A stretch of 8,084 nucleotides of DNA, taken from positions 1 to 8,084 of the forward strand of contig JBBSNI010000274.1 in the NCBI GenBank assembly GCA_038232695.1, read 5' to 3'. The notes below the pieces were generated by a model that made no database searches, was not told where the DNA came from, and saw only the letters and a program-made list of their open reading frames with translations. The translations under genes and the position numbers were made by a program. This DNA comes from JAJNNC01 sp038232695. GTDB lineage: Bacteria; Bacteroidota; Bacteroidia; Cytophagales; Cyclobacteriaceae. Below are positions 6,392 through 8,084 of this stretch, piece by piece; the first letter of the stretch is position 1, and each line of letters begins with the position of its first letter.

Positions 6392-6440
6392 GGAAAAAAT
6401 AGCGACGTAAAATCATAAGTAACCTAACCCTCTATCTACC

Positions 6441-7262
6441 ATGCAAATCCTGTTTTTTTGCCCTCGCTGGGGAAGCGAAGACCTGCCGATGGAAGCGTTT
6501 CTGGCAAAAGTGAAAGACGCCGGCTACGATGGCGTAGAAATGGCGCTTCCCTTAGAGGCAGCCGAAAGAGATAAGATCACCGAACGGCTGGCAGCCCAGG
6601 GTTTGCTGCTCATCGGGCAGCACTGGGAGTGTAAGCTGTCTGATTCAAATCAGTATGAGGCGGACTTTGAACGTTACCTGAGAAACCTGGCGGCTGCCCA
6701 GCCTCTGCTGATCAACTCGCAGACAGGCAAAGACTATTTTACTTTTGAACGAAACCTGTCGCTGATCCGCTTAGCCGATGCTATTGCCGCAGAGACCGGC
6801 GTACCTATCGTCCACGAGACGCACCGGGGCAAGTTTTCCTTTTCTGTGAACGTGATGCAGCCTTACCTGGCAGAGTTACCGGGCTTGCGGCTGTGCGCCG
6901 ACTTCTCGCACTGGTGCAGCGTGAGCGAATCGCTGCTCCAGGCCCCCGAGCAGCAGGCGATCTTGTCGGAAGTAATGGGCAGGGTAGACCATATCCATAC
7001 CCGCGTAGGGTACGACCAAAGCGCGCAGGTATCTGACCCGCGTGCCCCGGAGTTTGCGGAAGCCTTAGACTGCCATCTGCGTTGGTGGGACCAGATCGCA
7101 GCGCAGTGCCGGGCAGCCGGTAAGCGCACACTCACCCTCACGCCTGAGTTTGGCCCAGCCCCTTACATGCCACTGCTGCCCTACACCCGCCAGCCCCTTG
7201 CCAACCAGTGGGAAGTCAACGTACATATGATGCACCTGCTCCGGCAGCGGCTTGCAGGGTAG
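6441..7262 (+). CDS. Sugar phosphate isomerase/epimerase-like TIM-barrel protein
   Basis: This 273-residue protein matches the xylose isomerase-like / AP endonuclease family 2 TIM barrel in length and motifs. Visible are FFCPRWG (5-11), GYDGVEM (28-34), HETHRG (125-130, candidate metal ligand E126), LCADFSHW (151-158, D154 and H157), DHIHTRVGYD (183-192, H186) and LTPEFGP (233-239, E236). Together these give the Glu, Asp/His, His and Glu ligands of the divalent-metal site. Family members isomerise or epimerise sugars and inositol derivatives or act on related cyclic substrates; the actual substrate cannot be assigned. The ATG at 6441 starts at the first beta strand. No Shine-Dalgarno is present, and no TAnnTTTG promoter is clear in the gap (TATCCTTG at 6331-6338 is a one-mismatch candidate). 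It ends at a TAG at 7260-7262. Confidence 0.86.
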   Translation: MQILFFCPRWGSEDLPMEAFLAKVKDAGYDGVEMALPLEAAERDKITERLAAQGLLLIGQHWECKLSDSNQYEADFERYLRNLAAAQPLLINSQTGKDYFTFERNLSLIRLADAIAAETGVPIVHETHRGKFSFSVNVMQPYLAELPGLRLCADFSHWCSVSESLLQAPEQQAILSEVMGRVDHIHTRVGYDQSAQVSDPRAPEFAEALDCHLRWWDQIAAQCRAAGKRTLTLTPEFGPAPYMPLLPYTRQPLANQWEVNVHMMHLLRQRLAG

Positions 7263-7281
7263 ACGTACGCTCTTTATATGA

Positions 7282-7363
7282 ACCACAGAGGATACGAAGG
7301 ATAACACAAAGCGCGCAAAGCAGGCAGGCTTATCCTTTGTGCCTTCTTTGTATTATTTGCGGT
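7282..7363. repeat. Imperfect inverted repeat after the TIM-barrel gene
   Basis: The left arm starts ACCACAGAGGATACG and ends CACAAAG (7282-7310). The right arm runs from CTTTGTG (7335-7341) through CTTCTTTGTATTATTT to GCGGT (7359-7363). Reverse-complementing the right arm gives ACCGCAAATAATAC and CACAAAG, so about 20 of 29 positions pair around a loop of about 24 nt. The ACCACAGAG motif and CTTTGTG arms resemble ACCACAGAG-type intergenic palindromes that I recall from other bacterial genomes; I cannot confirm the match here. No U-run follows, so terminator function is uncertain. Confidence 0.5.
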
Positions 7364-7525
7364 CGCCGTTGCGATGGTTTCAAAAAATCATTACCTAAAG
7401 TAGGGCAAACTAATACTTCGAGAATATCCCGTGCAATCACACAACTGCATATTACGCCTGTAATTTTTGCTAACAGTATGCAAAAAGTCGTGTTTTTCTG
7501 CCAGCTTGTCAGCTAAGGCATCAAT

Positions 7526-7581
7526 TAAAGTTACTTCAATGAACGCTTTCCTTACATACCCTATGCATTCGAGTAACTTTA
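7526..7581. repeat. Inverted repeat, 16-nt arms
   Basis: TAAAGTTACT-tc-AATG (7526-7541) pairs with CATT-cg-AGTAACTTTA (7566-7581): 14 of 16 positions are complementary, with a 24-nt loop. The loop contains CTTACATA (7551-7558), which could instead pair with TATGTAAG (7580-7587) of the neighbouring hairpin, so two alternative folds are possible. Confidence 0.5.
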
Positions 7582-7600
7582 TGTAAGCTGAACTTACATA
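7580..7600. repeat. Perfect 8-bp inverted repeat
   Basis: TATGTAAG (7580-7587) and CTTACATA (7593-7600) are perfect reverse complements around a 5-nt loop. A further copy of CTTACATA lies at 7551-7558. The size would suit an operator or a small hairpin; no T-run follows. Confidence 0.5.
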
Positions 7601-7616
7601 CACCCCTCATTTTGCA

Positions 7617-7658
7617 ACTTCAATGCCTGCTTTTTCAGGCTGCAACAGGCTTGAAAGT
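7617..7658. repeat. Nested inverted repeat
   Basis: ACTTCAATGCCTG (7617-7629) pairs with CAGGCTTGAAAGT (7646-7658) with small bulges. The inner GCCTG (7625-7629) can alternatively pair with CAGGC at 7636-7640 around CTTTTT. The two options are mutually exclusive. Confidence 0.45.
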
Positions 7659-7713
7659 AGCTAAAAACAACCTTGTCCTGTCAACATGGCATATAAAAGT
7701 TATTTTAAAGCCC

Positions 7714-7730
7714 ACTTTCATGCTGAAAGT
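7714..7730. repeat. Perfect 7-bp hairpin
   Basis: ACTTTCA (7714-7720), loop TGC, TGAAAGT (7724-7730). The arms share the sequence of TTGAAAGT at 7651-7658, so they could also pair with the preceding element. Confidence 0.4.
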
Positions 7731-7785
7731 ACATGTTTTAGTAAATAAATGAGTAGTGGTAGGGCTGAACATGGACGTCATCATC

Positions 7786-7826
7786 GCTTATAAGTTTACT
7801 GTTATAGCATCAGGGCTTTTATAAGC
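7786..7826. repeat. Perfect 8-bp inverted repeat, 25-nt loop
   Basis: GCTTATAA (7786-7793) and TTATAAGC (7819-7826) are exact reverse complements. The role is unknown; AT-rich arms of this length can arise by chance in such DNA. Confidence 0.35.
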
Positions 7827-7969
7827 TGTTGAGGGGGCATTAAATGGGTATGCAGTGCTCCATCACGGAACAGTATATAATGAAAAAAAGGTGGTCGGGA
7901 GATATTAATTATACTTTGAAATAGTTATTTTTAACGATTATAAAGTTATTACTTTTAGTTTAATTACTG

Positions 7970-7992
7970 ACCTTTCGCTTGCGAAAGGTTTT
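7970..7992. terminator. Strong hairpin with short T-run
   Basis: ACCTTTCGC, TT, GCGAAAGGT form a perfect 9-bp inverted repeat (7970-7989), with the T-run at 7989-7992. Read on the plus strand this resembles an intrinsic terminator, although the T-run is short. It lies about 40 bases before the probable transposase start, a place where insertion sequences often carry a hairpin that blocks transcription entering from outside. No clear transcript that it would end is visible upstream. Confidence 0.5.
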
Positions 7993-8031
7993 GAAGATTG
8001 AGTTTTATTTATTAAGGCGTTAGCTTTGGCT

Positions 8032-8084
8032 ATGGAAAGAGGAGATGCATTTGAATTCTACATTGATTATTTGATAGCTTCCCC
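8032..8084 (+). CDS. Probable 5' end of an insertion-sequence transposase (cut by window end)
   Basis: An ATG at 8032 opens a frame that stays open to the window edge and codes for 17 complete residues beginning MERGDAFEFYIDYLIAS. The segment FYIDYLIAS, probably followed by Pro, resembles the N-terminus of IS701/IS4-like DDE transposases, in which a DYLI-S stretch precedes a helix-rich DNA-binding domain. In-frame DNA upstream is open back to a TGA at 7999-8001, so a TTG start at 8026 is also possible. With only 17 residues the family call is tentative. AT-rich flanking DNA and the hairpin just upstream fit an IS end, but the terminal inverted repeat cannot be identified without the other end. 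Confidence 0.4.
   Translation, partial: MERGDAFEFYIDYLIAS

Larger units (their letters stand above)
7364..8031. other. AT-rich gene-free stretch
   Basis: About 670 bases hold no open frame that looks like a gene. Open stretches on both strands are short and match no family I recognise. Base composition is clearly AT-richer than in the six genes to the left. The region holds several short dyads (listed separately) and ends in a strong hairpin just before a probable transposase start. It may be an accessory or insertion-prone region, a decayed mobile element, or a long regulatory or non-coding RNA region; the sequence alone does not decide. Confidence 0.6.

Noticed and set aside
6333..6400. 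The long hairpin as an intrinsic terminator for the phosphoesterase gene
   Set aside because: The stem is followed by A-rich, not T-rich, DNA on the coding strand, and the reverse direction also lacks a T-run.
7391..7603. A 70-codon open frame on the minus strand
   Set aside because: No recognisable motif, AT-rich surroundings and overlap with inverted repeats; most likely chance.
7802..7924. A 41-codon open stretch on the minus strand ending in a Leu/Ile-rich tail
   Set aside because: The composition looks mildly protein-like, but the only ATG codons are near its end, there is no start signal, and I recognise no family; possibly a gene remnant but not supportable.
7844..7924. A 26-codon plus-strand frame starting MGMQCS
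   Set aside because: Too short, with no promoter or homologue that I recognise; it overlaps the minus-strand stretch.
8021..8028. TAGCTTTG as a promoter for the probable transposase
   Set aside because: It matches TAnnTTTG but lies only three bases before the ATG, so transcription would start inside the coding region; probably a chance match.
1..8084. CRISPR array, tRNA or rRNA genes
   Set aside because: No repeat-spacer pattern with 25-40-nt repeats and no tRNA or rRNA signature was seen; the phased arrays have only 7-8-nt units.

Overview
The window looks like a chromosomal segment of a Bacteroidota bacterium, probably of the Cytophagales type. The basis is the protein families, start sites without Shine-Dalgarno sequences, and several matches to the Bacteroidota promoter element TAnnTTTG. 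No 16S or other marker gene is present, so the taxonomy is an inference. Coding DNA is of moderate GC and densely packed up to about 7260. The last 0.8 kb is AT-rich and has no convincing gene until the edge of the window.

Left half, all on the minus strand, read from right to left: a secreted transglutaminase-like protein with a C-terminal TPR-like segment (4544-3648); a small YdcZ/DUF606-type membrane transporter (3557-3099); and a full-length FAD plus Fe-S fusion dehydrogenase of the YdiJ / D-2-hydroxyacid dehydrogenase type (3066-31). The last two are 32 bp apart and probably share a promoter at about 3612-3642. Right half, all on the plus strand: a CtlX-like member of the arginine deiminase / amidinotransferase superfamily (4742-5689), a YfcE/MJ0936-type metallophosphoesterase (5787-6299), and a sugar phosphate isomerase/epimerase-like TIM barrel (6441-7262). 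These are mostly housekeeping or peripheral catabolic enzymes, and nothing shows that they form one pathway.

The unusual content is in the non-coding DNA. The divergent intergenic region holds four TTAACA-type boxes spaced exactly 11 nt apart (4588-4626), the layout of a Pho-box-like site for a tandem response regulator. Three intergenic gaps (3566-3614, 5694-5782, 6336-6391) carry arrays with a strict 7- or 8-nt period in which the unit switches to its reverse complement at the centre, giving phased micro-repeat palindromes. A fourth, looser palindrome follows the TIM-barrel gene (7282-7363). A related effect may be visible inside the transglutaminase-like gene, where a palindromic unit in 15-nt register inserts VST-containing repeats in frame.

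The AT-rich tail (7364-8031) has a run of short perfect or near-perfect dyads but no supported gene. It ends in a strong hairpin with a short T-run (7970-7992), followed by what looks like the first 17 codons of an insertion-sequence transposase (8032 to the window end). This suggests an accessory region or an insertion boundary.
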